Part shown: positions 56,313 through 64,000 of the stretch, one piece after another
Position numbering within the stretch: position 1 is the first letter of the stretch
Layout of the letters: each line of letters begins with the position of its first letter
Source of the DNA: Asanoa sp. WMMD1127
Lineage (GTDB): Bacteria; Actinomycetota; Actinomycetes; Mycobacteriales; Micromonosporaceae
Assembly (NCBI RefSeq): GCF_029626225.1
Contig: NZ_JARUBP010000001.1
Span: 496,001 to 560,000 of the forward strand
DNA length: 64,000 nucleotides
Reading direction: 5' to 3'
The notes under the pieces: model-generated
Database searches by the model: none
What the model was told of the DNA's origin: nothing
The model's input: only the letters and a program-made list of their open reading frames with translations
Program-made: the position numbers and the translations under genes

Positions 56313-57104
56313 ATGGCGACCCTGCTCTGCGTCCATGCCCATCCCGACGACGAGGCACTGTGGACAGGCGGGTTGTTGGCCCGGCACACCGCGCACGGCT
56401 GGCCGGCGGCGGTCGTGACGTGCGCCGCCGATCTGGTGGGGCCCCGCGTCGGCGAGCTGGCCGAGAGCCTCGCGGTGCTGGGTGCCGGCCCGCCGCGGCT
56501 GCTCGGTTTCGGTGACTCGGGCCGCCGGCCACCGTTCGCGCCGGCCAGCTTGTGCGCGGCCGACCTCGACGAAGTGGTGTTGCGGCTGGTGGCGCACATC
56601 CGGGTGGTCCGCCCGGACATCGTCGTCACCTACGACGCGTACGGGACCTACGGCCATCCCGACCACGTGCGCACCCACCGGGCCACCGTGGCGGCGATCG
56701 AGGCGGCCGCGCACCCGGCGGTGGCTCCGCAGGCCGGCGCGCCGTGGCAGGTGTCCAGCCTCTACCTGGCGACCTGGCCCCGGCCGGCGGTGCTGCGCGC
56801 GGTCTCGTGGCTGCGCCGGCACGGCGCCGAGATGCCGGCCGACGACGCGGCGATGGGCGTGCCGCCCGAGACGATCGACGTCGCGGTCGACGTGCGGCCG
56901 TGGCTCGACACCAAGTGGCGCGCGTTGTGCGCGCACCGGTCGGAGTTCGCCCGCGGCGACGGCCCGGCCCGGCTCAACCGGGTGCCGCCCCGGCTGCGCG
57001 AGCTGGCCCTGGGCACCGAGTGGTTCATCCGGCGCGACCTCCGGCCCCCCGGGCACGGCCTGCTCAGCTCGCCGGCACCGGCGCGCCTCGTACGCTCAGG
57101 GTGA
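56313..57104 (+). CDS. PIG-L/LmbE-family deacetylase 2 (MshB-like)
   Basis: 263 residues. Zinc motif CVHAHPDDEALWTGG and second site YGTYGHPDHVRTH are present, with VVTYDAYG as in MshB/Mca enzymes. It is longer than the first PIG-L protein. ATG 56313 has GGGGGA upstream and diverges from the SDR 2 operon. It may deacetylate an N-acetylhexosamine on the product, or a mycothiol-type conjugate. Its 3' end overlaps the convergent Ohr gene by 41 bp. Confidence 0.83.
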   Translation: MATLLCVHAHPDDEALWTGGLLARHTAHGWPAAVVTCAADLVGPRVGELAESLAVLGAGPPRLLGFGDSGRRPPFAPASLCAADLDEVVLRLVAHIRVVRPDIVVTYDAYGTYGHPDHVRTHRATVAAIEAAAHPAVAPQAGAPWQVSSLYLATWPRPAVLRAVSWLRRHGAEMPADDAAMGVPPETIDVAVDVRPWLDTKWRALCAHRSEFARGDGPARLNRVPPRLRELALGTEWFIRRDLRPPGHGLLSSPAPARLVRSG

Positions 57105-57510
57105 CCTCGACGTTGCCCGCGATCGCCTGCGAGTAGGGGCAGAACCGGTGCGCCCGGTGCAGCAGGCGACCGGCCTCGTCCGGGTCCACCGTCGGCGCGT
57201 CCAGGTCGATGTCCACGGCCAGGCCGAGCCCGCCCCGGCCGGTCGGCCCGAGGGCGACGCCGACCCGCACCCGGCTGCCCGCCAGGTCGACGCCGTAGCC
57301 CGATGCCACGTTTTCCAACGCCGACTGGAAACAGGCGGCATAACCGGCCGCGAACAGCTGCTCCGGGTTGACCCCGGCGCCGTCGTCGCCGCCCAGGCCG
57401 GCCGGCACGGCCAGCGTGAACTCCGGCCCACCGTCGTCGACCCGCACCCGGCCGGCCCGACCACCCTCGGCGACCGCACCCGTGCGGTAGAGCACCCGAC
57501 TCAACGCCAT
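57064..57510 (-). CDS. OsmC/Ohr-family organic hydroperoxide resistance protein
   Basis: 148 residues. The two redox cysteines are in AACFQSALENVA and HRFCPYSQAIAGN, as in Ohr thiol peroxidases. PEQLFAAGYAACF is the family core. It overlaps the PIG-L gene end-to-end on the opposite strand. It may protect against peroxides from quinone cycling, or be an unrelated stress gene at the cluster edge. Confidence 0.92.
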   Translation of the reverse strand: MALSRVLYRTGAVAEGGRAGRVRVDDGGPEFTLAVPAGLGGDDGAGVNPEQLFAAGYAACFQSALENVASGYGVDLAGSRVRVGVALGPTGRGGLGLAVDIDLDAPTVDPDEAGRLLHRAHRFCPYSQAIAGNVEVTLSVRGAPVPAS

Positions 57511-57569
57511 CTGCGCCTCCCTCGTCGACGCACCATGCTGCGCGGGCCGGCCAGCAACTGACTGGAGTC

Positions 57570-59129
57570 TCAGACGACCTGGATATTGGCCATCATCGCC
57601 ATGTCCTCGTGCTCGAGGTTGTGGCAGTGGAAGACATATTTCCCGCGGTAGCCCGTCCAGCGTGCGACCACCACCGCGTCCTCGGACGGTGACAGGTCGA
57701 TGGTGTCCTTCCAGCCCCGGTCGGTGGGACGCGGCGGCCGGCCCTTGCGGTTGAGCACCTTGAACTGCACCAGGTGCAGGTGCACCGGGTGGTGCTTGTC
57801 GGTGCGCACCTTCCACAGCTCGGTCGCGCCGAGCTTGGGTTCGGCGTCGATCCGGTTGACGTCGAAGAACTTCTTGTTGATCTCCCAGGGCCCGCCGCCG
57901 CTGAACTCGAAGTCCCGGTCGGGGTTCTCCTGGTCACCGTCGAGCTCGCCGAAGACACCGAGGTCGGACAGGCGCTCCGGCACCCGGCTCTCGTCGCGCT
58001 CCTTGCGGGTCACCCGGAACTGCATCACCCGGGCGGTGCCCTCCGCGCCGATCCGGTTGATCAGGGTGACCTTGTCGCCCACCTGGTATTTCGAGAAGTC
58101 GACGACGACGTCGAATCGCTCCGCCTGTGCGATCGGCAGGGTCTCGTGGCCGAACGGCTTGTCGAGCAGCCCGCCGTCGCTGCCGACCTGCACGAAGGCG
58201 GGGCCGTCAACCGGTGGCGGGTCGAGCGCGAGCTCGTAGCGGCGGGCGTTGGAGGCATTGAGCAGCCGGAACCGGTAGCGGGTGTTGGACACCTCCAGGA
58301 AGGGCCAGACCGCCCCGTTGACGAGGATCGCGTCACCGAGCACCCCGTCCATGAAGTCGTCGTCCACACCGGACTCGCGGCGCAGGGTCGGGTCGGTCGA
58401 CGGATAGCGGAACTGGCCCTTCCCGTCGAACGCCCGATCCGTGATCATCAACGGGATCTCCTTGTCGCCCTTGGGCAGGGAGAGCTCGTCGTCCTCGTCG
58501 TCGCGGATGAGATGGAAGCCGGCGAGTCCTTTGTAGACCTGCGGGCCGGTGAAGTCCATCCGGTGGTCGTGGTACCAGAGCGTGGCGGCCCGCTGGTCCT
58601 GCGGATAGGTGTACTGCCGCCGGCCGGTGGCCACGTCGAACGCGCCGTGGTCCATGACGGAGTGCGGGCTCTTGTGGTGGGGCAACGAGTCGCCCGTACG
58701 CACGATCACGTCCGTGGGATAGCCGTCGCTGTCCGGCGGGGTGTGCCCGCCGTGCAGGTGGACCGTCGTCGGCACGGGCAGCTCGTTGCGGTGCGTGACG
58801 ACCACCCGTCGGCCGCTGCGGGACTCGATCGTCGGCCCCGGGAAGATCCCGTTGTAGCCCCACACCTCGGTCTCGTGACCGGGAACGATCCGCGCCCCGC
58901 CCCGCCGCGCCGTGATCTCGTAGTAGTCGGTCGTGGCGTCACTGCTGACCGGCCGCAGCACCGGCGGCACCGGCAGCTCGGTGGTGAACGCCTCCGGCAG
59001 CGGAACCTCGCTGGTCAGCGCCTTGCCGGTCACCGGCTCGCTCTCGCACCCGGCGAGCGCGCCGGGCACGGCGACACCGAGCGCGGACGCCGCGCCCAAC
59101 CGCAACAGCGTTCGACGTCGGACACCCAT
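57570..59129 (-). CDS. Multicopper oxidase (laccase/CotA-like), Tat-exported lipoprotein
   Basis: 519 residues. The N-terminus RRRTLLRLGAASALG is a twin-arginine signal and ALAGCESEP a lipobox, so the mature enzyme should be anchored outside. All four copper motifs are present: HLHGGHTPP, WYHDHRMDF, HPVHLHLVQF and FHCHNLEHEDMAMM. Such enzymes couple or oxidise phenols. Its closeness to an aromatic polyketide cluster makes a product oxidation or dimerisation role possible, but copper detoxification is an alternative. Confidence 0.9.
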   Translation of the reverse strand: MGVRRRTLLRLGAASALGVAVPGALAGCESEPVTGKALTSEVPLPEAFTTELPVPPVLRPVSSDATTDYYEITARRGGARIVPGHETEVWGYNGIFPGPTIESRSGRRVVVTHRNELPVPTTVHLHGGHTPPDSDGYPTDVIVRTGDSLPHHKSPHSVMDHGAFDVATGRRQYTYPQDQRAATLWYHDHRMDFTGPQVYKGLAGFHLIRDDEDDELSLPKGDKEIPLMITDRAFDGKGQFRYPSTDPTLRRESGVDDDFMDGVLGDAILVNGAVWPFLEVSNTRYRFRLLNASNARRYELALDPPPVDGPAFVQVGSDGGLLDKPFGHETLPIAQAERFDVVVDFSKYQVGDKVTLINRIGAEGTARVMQFRVTRKERDESRVPERLSDLGVFGELDGDQENPDRDFEFSGGGPWEINKKFFDVNRIDAEPKLGATELWKVRTDKHHPVHLHLVQFKVLNRKGRPPRPTDRGWKDTIDLSPSEDAVVVARWTGYRGKYVFHCHNLEHEDMAMMANIQVV

Positions 59130-59289
59130 GAGTTCCTCCTGTGAGAGACGTCAGACCGGATCTGGGCTATCTAGGCGGACCGGCACCGGAGCCCGCTGGA
59201 AGCCGGGTCGAGCCGCCGCCGACCGGCGCTCTACCGGGGCCGTCGAGGCTGGCGGCCCCGGCGCTGCCGGGCCGGACGAAGGAGAGCTC

Positions 59290-60768
59290 ATGTCGTTGCG
59301 AAGACTCACAACCCAGCGGCGGTGGCTGGGCGCCTCGGTGGCCGTGCTCACCGTCGCGGCGCTGGCCGTCGGCCACCCCGCGGCCGCCGGTGGCGGCGCC
59401 GACACCACCACGCTGAGCGGCCCGAGCCCGCTGGCCGGCTGCGTCGCCGGCCCGGCCGGCGAGGTGGTGGCCACCAACACCGAGCTCGAACCGTGGCTCG
59501 CCGTCGACCGCTCGCGGCCCGGCCGGATGGCGGTCGCCTGGCAGCAGGACCGCCGGGCCCGGGGCAACGCGCAGGGCATCGTGGTCGCGGCCACCGCCGA
59601 CGGCGGCCGGGCCTGGCAGGAGGCGCCCGCGCCCGGGTTGACCGCCTGCACCGGTGGGCAGCACGACCGCACCGGCAGCCCGGCGCTGAGCTTCGGCCCG
59701 ACCGGCGTGCTCTATCTGAGCACCGGCTCGATCACGGGCTTCAACGTGTCGACCGTGGAGGTCAGCCGCTCGACCGACGGCGGACGCAGCTGGCTCGCGC
59801 CCGTGCCGGTGATCGCGGACAACACCGTCTACTGGAACGACAAGCCGAGCGTGACCGCCGACCCGACCAACCCACGGCTGGTCTACGTCACCTGGAACCG
59901 GGGCAACATCCAGCTCAGCCGGCACCAGGTGATGGTGGCCCGCAGCACCGACGGCGGCGCCACCTTCGCGCCGCCGCAGGCCCTCTATCAGCCGACCCCG
60001 GACGGCGCCGGCACCTTCGGCAGCCAGATCGTGGTGCTGCGGGACGGCAGCCTGCTGCACGTCGCGATCGAGAAGGAGTTCGCGATCAGCGGGCCCGCGC
60101 CGGTCGTGCAGAGCAAGGTGCTGGTGATGCGCTCGGCGGACAAGGGCGTCACCTGGACCGCGCCGCAGACCTTGGTCGAGCAGACGATCAACGCGCCCGT
60201 GCTGCCCGACACCGGCGCTCCGGTGCCGGCGCAGGGCATCAACCCGGACGTCGCGGTCGACCCGCTGACCGGCGCCGTCTACGTGGTCTGGGCGCAGCAG
60301 GGCCTCTCCCCCGCCGACAGCGACGTCGCGCTGGCCATGTCGCTCGACAACGGGCGGCGCTGGACGCGGCCGGTCCGGGTCAACCAGAGCCCGGCGGACG
60401 GTCCCGCGCGCGACAACCAGGCGATCCTGCCGCAGGTCGACGTGGCCGACGACGGGACCGTGGCGGTCAGCTACTACGACTTCCGGGCGAACACCCCGGC
60501 GGCCGGCACGCCGACCACGCTGTGGCTGGCGAGCTGCCGCAGCCTGCTGTGCGCGTTCGACGGCGACCGGTGGGACGAGCGTCGCCTCGCCGGGCCGTTC
60601 GACCTGGAGACGGCGCTGACCTGGCAGATCGGCCCCTACCTCGGCTCCTACGTGTCGCTGTCGCACACGGCCAGCCGGTTCGTGGCCGCCTACACGGCGA
60701 CGACCGGCGACCCGGCCAACCCGCAGGACATCCTGGTGACGTCGGTGCCGATCCGCGCCCGGGGCTGA
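59290..60768 (+). CDS. Secreted sialidase-like beta-propeller (BNR-repeat) protein
   Basis: 492 residues. Sec signal peptide RRWLGASVAVLTVAALAVG with cleavage near AAAGG. Several Asp-box-like repeats (ATADGGRAWQEA, STDGGRSWLAP, STDGGATFAPP, SADKGVTWTAP, SLDNGRRWTRP) give a six-bladed propeller. No clear Arg triad for sialic acid could be confirmed, so catalysis is unsure. ATG 59290 follows AAGGAGAG. It probably lies outside the biosynthetic cluster. Confidence 0.78.
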   Translation: MSLRRLTTQRRWLGASVAVLTVAALAVGHPAAAGGGADTTTLSGPSPLAGCVAGPAGEVVATNTELEPWLAVDRSRPGRMAVAWQQDRRARGNAQGIVVAATADGGRAWQEAPAPGLTACTGGQHDRTGSPALSFGPTGVLYLSTGSITGFNVSTVEVSRSTDGGRSWLAPVPVIADNTVYWNDKPSVTADPTNPRLVYVTWNRGNIQLSRHQVMVARSTDGGATFAPPQALYQPTPDGAGTFGSQIVVLRDGSLLHVAIEKEFAISGPAPVVQSKVLVMRSADKGVTWTAPQTLVEQTINAPVLPDTGAPVPAQGINPDVAVDPLTGAVYVVWAQQGLSPADSDVALAMSLDNGRRWTRPVRVNQSPADGPARDNQAILPQVDVADDGTVAVSYYDFRANTPAAGTPTTLWLASCRSLLCAFDGDRWDERRLAGPFDLETALTWQIGPYLGSYVSLSHTASRFVAAYTATTGDPANPQDILVTSVPIRARG

Positions 60769-60792
60769 GCCCGGGGCCGGCGGCCCAGCTGG

Positions 60793-60821
60793 ACGGGCGG
60801 GACGCGGCAACGCCCGCCCGT
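60793..60821. terminator. Hairpin terminator after the BNR-repeat gene
   Basis: ACGGGCGGG and CCCGCCCGT form a perfect 9-bp stem with an 11-nt loop, 24 bp after the stop of the secreted protein, in the convergent gap before the response regulator gene. Confidence 0.65.
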
Positions 60822-60966
60822 TCAGCGCCCAGGACCCTCGTGGCCGGACGACCGGGATGTTCCGCTCGTTGCTGGCCACGGATCAATGCTCGCCGCTGCC
60901 ACCGCCGCGCTCGTCCTACCGCAGGACGTTTTGGCCGTACGCAAAAGGAGCAGCCCGCCCCTGACC

Positions 60967-61632
60967 TCAGCGCAGCCAACCGGGCTCGACCAGGCCGGAC
61001 TCGTAGGCGAGCACGACGAGCTGGGCCCGGTCACGGGCGTTGAGCTTGGCCAGGATGCGGGTGATGTGGGTCTTGGCCGTGGCCGGGCTCATGCCCAGCC
61101 GCTCGGCGATCTCGTTGTTCGCGAGCCCGGCCACCACCAGCAGCAGGACGTCATATTCCCGCCGGGTCAGGCCGGACACGTCGAGCCGGGCGCCCGCGTA
61201 GCGCGCCGGCCGGCCGGCGAAGCCCGCGATCATCCGCCGGGTCACCGACGGCGCGAGCAGCGCGTCACCGCGGGCCACCGCCCGCACGCCGGCCACCAGC
61301 GCCTCGGGTTCGATGTCCTTGAGCAGGAAGCCGCTCGCGCCGACCCGCAGCGCCTCGTAGACGTAGTCGTCCTCGTCGAAGGTGGTCAGCACGACCACCC
61401 GCACGTCGGCCAGCTCGGGGTCGGAGACGATCCGGCGCGTGGCCTCGAGGCCGTCGACGACCGGCATCCGGATGTCCATCAGCACGACGTCGGGCCGGTG
61501 GGCGCGGGCCAGCTCGATCGCCTCCACGCCGGTGCCCGCCTCCGCCACGACCTCGATGTCGGGCTCGTCGAGCGTCGCCCGCAGCCCGGCCCGGACCAGC
61601 ACCTGATCGTCGGCCAGGAGCAGCCGGATCAT
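60967..61632 (-). CDS. NarL/LuxR-family response regulator
   Basis: 221 residues. The receiver domain has the acidic pair LLADDQ and phosphoacceptor Asp in VVLMDIRMPVVDG, with Lys in FLLKDIEPEAL. The C-terminal LuxR helix-turn-helix is LTRREYDVLLLVVAGLANNE to SPATAKTHITRIL. Its ATG overlaps the kinase stop (ATGA). It probably controls the divergent MMPL transporter gene. Confidence 0.95.
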   Translation of the reverse strand: MIRLLLADDQVLVRAGLRATLDEPDIEVVAEAGTGVEAIELARAHRPDVVLMDIRMPVVDGLEATRRIVSDPELADVRVVVLTTFDEDDYVYEALRVGASGFLLKDIEPEALVAGVRAVARGDALLAPSVTRRMIAGFAGRPARYAGARLDVSGLTRREYDVLLLVVAGLANNEIAERLGMSPATAKTHITRILAKLNARDRAQLVVLAYESGLVEPGWLR

Positions 61633-62807
61633 CCAACCTCCTTGACGGGGAACAGGGCGCGCACGCGGAAGCCGCCCTCGGGCCGAGGCCCGGCCAGCAG
61701 GTCGCCACCCACGGCGGCGGCCCGCTCGCGCATGCCGACCAGGCCGGTGCCGCCGGAGGACGCGGCGGGCGGCGCGGGTCGCACGGTCGAGGCCCGGCCG
61801 TCGTCGTCGATCTGGACCACCAGCTGGTCGGGCTCGTAGCGCAGCCGCACGTCGACCCGCTCCGCGTCCGCGTGCCGCGTGACGTTGGTCAGCGCCTCCT
61901 GGACGATCCGGTAGGCGGCCACCTCGATCCCGGACGGCAGCGGGCGCACCGGGCCGTCGACGGTGGTGCGCACGACCGGCCCGGCCGCCTGGGTGCGCCG
62001 GGCGAGGTCCGGCAGGGCGGCCAGCGTCGGCGCGGGCTGCCGCGCGCCGTCGTCGCCGGGGTCGCGCAGCACGGCCAGGGTGCCGCGCAGGTCCCGCAGC
62101 GCCTCCTGGCTCACCGTGCTGATCGTGCCCAGGGCCTCGTAGGCAAGGTCAGGATGGGTCGCGCGGCGCATGATGGCCGCGCTGGCGTGGATGCGCATCA
62201 CGGTGATGTGGTGGCCGACCGAGTCGTGCAGCTCGCGGGCGATGCGCAGCCGCTCCTCGGCGACCCGCCGGCGGGCCTCGGCCTCGGCCGTGCGCTCCGC
62301 CTCGACCGCACGCGCCTCGACGGCCCGCAGGTAGGCCCGGCGGCTGCGGCTGAACTCGCCGAACACGATGATCGCCACGAGCCAGCCGACGACGGGGAAC
62401 AGGTCGTCGGTCTCCAGGGGCGCGTCGGAGAGCAGCTCGGCGCCCTGGATCACCAGGACGCAGGCCGTGGCCGCCACGATCGCGCTGATCCGGCGGCCGG
62501 CGGTCACCGCGTGGTAGAGCGCGACGACGAACGGGAGCGGCTCGACACCAGGCGGGTTGCCGAGCATGTAGTAGGCGGCGGCCGCCCCGAGGGTCACGAG
62601 CAGCGCGATCCGCGGATAGCGCCGCCGGAAGGCGAGCGCGAGCAGGGCCGCGACCAGCAACGCCCAGCCCAGTGGGCCCGTCGGGTCGATGCTGTGCCGC
62701 CCGGAGAGATAGGAGCCCCCGAGGGTGACCAGCGCGACGGTCCCCAGGAACACCCACTCGCCGACCGGGCCGTCGGACATCTGCCGCCACCATCGGTAGC
62801 CGGTCAT
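61629..62807 (-). CDS. Sensor histidine kinase (HisKA_3, NarX/DesK-like)
   Basis: 392 residues. The N-terminal half holds about four to five transmembrane segments (EWVFLGTVALVTLGGSYL, LLVTLGAAAAYYML, AAFVVALYHAV-like). The phosphorylated His lies in RIARELHDSVGHHITVM, and the ATPase domain ends GTGLVGMRERAAAVGGDL. No large outer sensor domain is visible, so it may sense membrane stress, in the style of LiaS or DesK. It forms a pair with the response regulator. Confidence 0.93.
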   Translation of the reverse strand: MTGYRWWRQMSDGPVGEWVFLGTVALVTLGGSYLSGRHSIDPTGPLGWALLVAALLALAFRRRYPRIALLVTLGAAAAYYMLGNPPGVEPLPFVVALYHAVTAGRRISAIVAATACVLVIQGAELLSDAPLETDDLFPVVGWLVAIIVFGEFSRSRRAYLRAVEARAVEAERTAEAEARRRVAEERLRIARELHDSVGHHITVMRIHASAAIMRRATHPDLAYEALGTISTVSQEALRDLRGTLAVLRDPGDDGARQPAPTLAALPDLARRTQAAGPVVRTTVDGPVRPLPSGIEVAAYRIVQEALTNVTRHADAERVDVRLRYEPDQLVVQIDDDGRASTVRPAPPAASSGGTGLVGMRERAAAVGGDLLAGPRPEGGFRVRALFPVKEVG

Positions 62808-62989
62808 GCCACACACGGTACGGCACCCGCCGCTCCGCCCCACGGTGGAGAAAAGCCCTCCGGCGTACGCCTTTGGCGCAGTCGGAAACCGTTCCGGAGG
62901 TCGAGCCCCGGGGCCGTGCGCGCGTCCACGATGGAGACTGGCGCCTCCCGCCGGGCACCAACCGTATCCGCAGATCCGACGGAGAGACC

Positions 62990-64000
62990 ATGTCCCGCAC
63001 CGAGATCAGAGCCGCCACCGAGAGCCCGACGTCGACCGGCCCCGCCCAACCTCCCGACCGGGCCACCACGCTGCTTCTCAAGATCTTCGGCCGCCGCTCC
63101 AAGTGGCTGGTCCTGGTCGTCTGGATCGCCCTGCTGGCCGGTGTCGGGCCGATCGCCAACAAGCTCTACGAGGTGACCAGCGACGACGCGCTGGCCTGGC
63201 TGCCCGCGTCGGCCGAGTCGACCGTGGTCGCGGCCCAGGAGGACCGCTTCCCCGACGAGGGCACGCTGCTGGCCGTCGCCGTGTTCGCCCGCGACTCCGG
63301 CCTCACCGACGCCGACCGCGCCGCCGTCTCGGCCGCCCGCGACCGCCTGCAGACGTTCGCCGCCGGCGGGCAGATCGCGGACGCCCTGCCGTCCCCCGAC
63401 GGCCGCGCGCTGGCCCTGCTGGTGCCCATGCCGGTCGGCGACGACGGCGGCGTGGCCGCCGACCGCGTCAACGAGCTGCGCGACGAGGTGCGGGCCGGCC
63501 TGCCGGGCGGCCTGGAGGCCAAGACCACCGGCCCGGCCAGCGCCGGCGCGGACATCGGCGAAGCGTTCGCCGGGCTCGACGCGACGCTGCTGTCGGTCAG
63601 CGTGCTGGTGGTGGCCATCCTGCTGCTGGTCACCTATCGCAGCCCGTCGCTGTGGTTGATGCCGCTGCTCGCCGCGGGCGCCGCCATCCAGCTCGCCAAC
63701 ACCCTGGTCTACCTGCTGGTCGAGCAGGCGGGTCTGGTCGTCAACTCGATGAACGCCGGCATCCTCACGGTGCTCGTCTTCGGCGCCGGCACCGACTACG
63801 CGCTGCTGCTCATCGCCCGCTACCGCGAGGAGCTGCACCGCCACGAGGACCGGCACGTGGCCATGGCGGTCGCACTGCGCCGGGCCGGCCCGGCCGTGAT
63901 CGCGTCCGCGGCCACCGTCGCCGTCGGCCTGCTCTGCCTGCTCGCCGCCGACCTGAGCTCCAACCGCGGCCTCGGCCCGGTCGGTGCCATCGGCGTGGTC
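62990..64000 (+). CDS. MMPL-family transporter, N-terminal part (cut by window edge)
   Basis: 337 residues are visible and the frame stays open to the window end. After a short cytoplasmic start (SRTEIRAATESPTSTG) comes membrane helix 1 (WLVLVVWIALLAGVGPIAN), an outer loop with FPDEGTLLAV, and helices including LLSVSVLVVAILLLV and ILTVLVFGAGTDYALLLIAR. The last carries the MMPL GAGTDYxLLL motif. ATG 62990 follows GGAGAG. It diverges from a two-component system that probably controls it, and it exports lipids or drugs. Confidence 0.92.
   Translation, partial: MSRTEIRAATESPTSTGPAQPPDRATTLLLKIFGRRSKWLVLVVWIALLAGVGPIANKLYEVTSDDALAWLPASAESTVVAAQEDRFPDEGTLLAVAVFARDSGLTDADRAAVSAARDRLQTFAAGGQIADALPSPDGRALALLVPMPVGDDGGVAADRVNELRDEVRAGLPGGLEAKTTGPASAGADIGEAFAGLDATLLSVSVLVVAILLLVTYRSPSLWLMPLLAAGAAIQLANTLVYLLVEQAGLVVNSMNAGILTVLVFGAGTDYALLLIARYREELHRHEDRHVAMAVALRRAGPAVIASAATVAVGLLCLLAADLSSNRGLGPVGAIGVV

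Overview
The window is GC-rich throughout (roughly 70% or more, with strong G/C third-codon bias) and carries SARP/AfsR regulators, an ECF41-type sigma factor, an F420-type oxidoreductase, LacI/ABC sugar loci and a type II polyketide synthase. This points to a filamentous actinomycete, plausibly of the Micromonosporaceae, although nothing here fixes the genus. No tRNA, rRNA, CRISPR array, integrase or insertion sequence was seen.

Layout. 1-1.9 kb: the end of an RmlB-like gene, a GntR regulator with its operator, and two decayed genes (an ABC-3 permease remnant and a frameshifted PhoD-like phosphatase). 1.9-4.8 kb: a large secreted repeat protein. 4.9-12.8 kb: one sugar-utilisation operon (LacI regulator, ABC importer, GH31 alpha-xylosidase, GH1 beta-glucosidase) that looks made for xyloglucan-type oligosaccharides. 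12.9-20.7 kb: an AfsR-like regulator, a DrrAB-type exporter, an FAD oxidoreductase/ECF41 sigma pair with a matching promoter, and a MerR-like gene behind a structured 0.4-kb leader.

20.7 to about 57-59 kb is a type II PKS cluster of the whiE/pentangular-polyphenol style. It has KS-alpha, CLF, two ACPs, a TcmN-type aromatase/cyclase, a TcmI-type cyclase, a cupin, two SchA/CurD proteins, four SDRs, two DUF1772 and two ABM oxygenases, an FAD hydroxylase, two P450s, an FAD halogenase, an LLM oxidoreductase, an O-methyltransferase, two glycosyltransferases, two PIG-L deacetylases, a GlmU-like protein, a fused acetyl-CoA carboxyltransferase, cydAB, a POT transporter, a Na+/H+ antiporter and two SARPs. 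The genes sit in tightly coupled operons: 28713->20694 (minus), 31121->28846 (cydAB), 42319->33396 (core PKS operon), 42513->46244 (plus) and 56203->50570 (minus). The inferred product is a chlorinated, methylated, glycosylated (probably amino-sugar) polycyclic aromatic polyketide.

The most unusual points are these. KS-alpha and CLF lie 14 kb apart in different operons, each with its own ACP. A direct-repeat motif CCAG-N7-CCAG (11-bp period) lies 50-90 bp upstream of three of the operons and is a good candidate SARP operator. A cytochrome bd oxidase is embedded in the cluster. A 66-bp two-tier palindrome sits inside the AccDA linker. Many tailoring functions are present exactly twice.

57-64 kb is flank: an Ohr-type peroxide resistance gene, a Tat-exported multicopper oxidase (possibly part of the cluster), a secreted BNR-like protein, a NarL-type two-component system and the start of an MMPL transporter.
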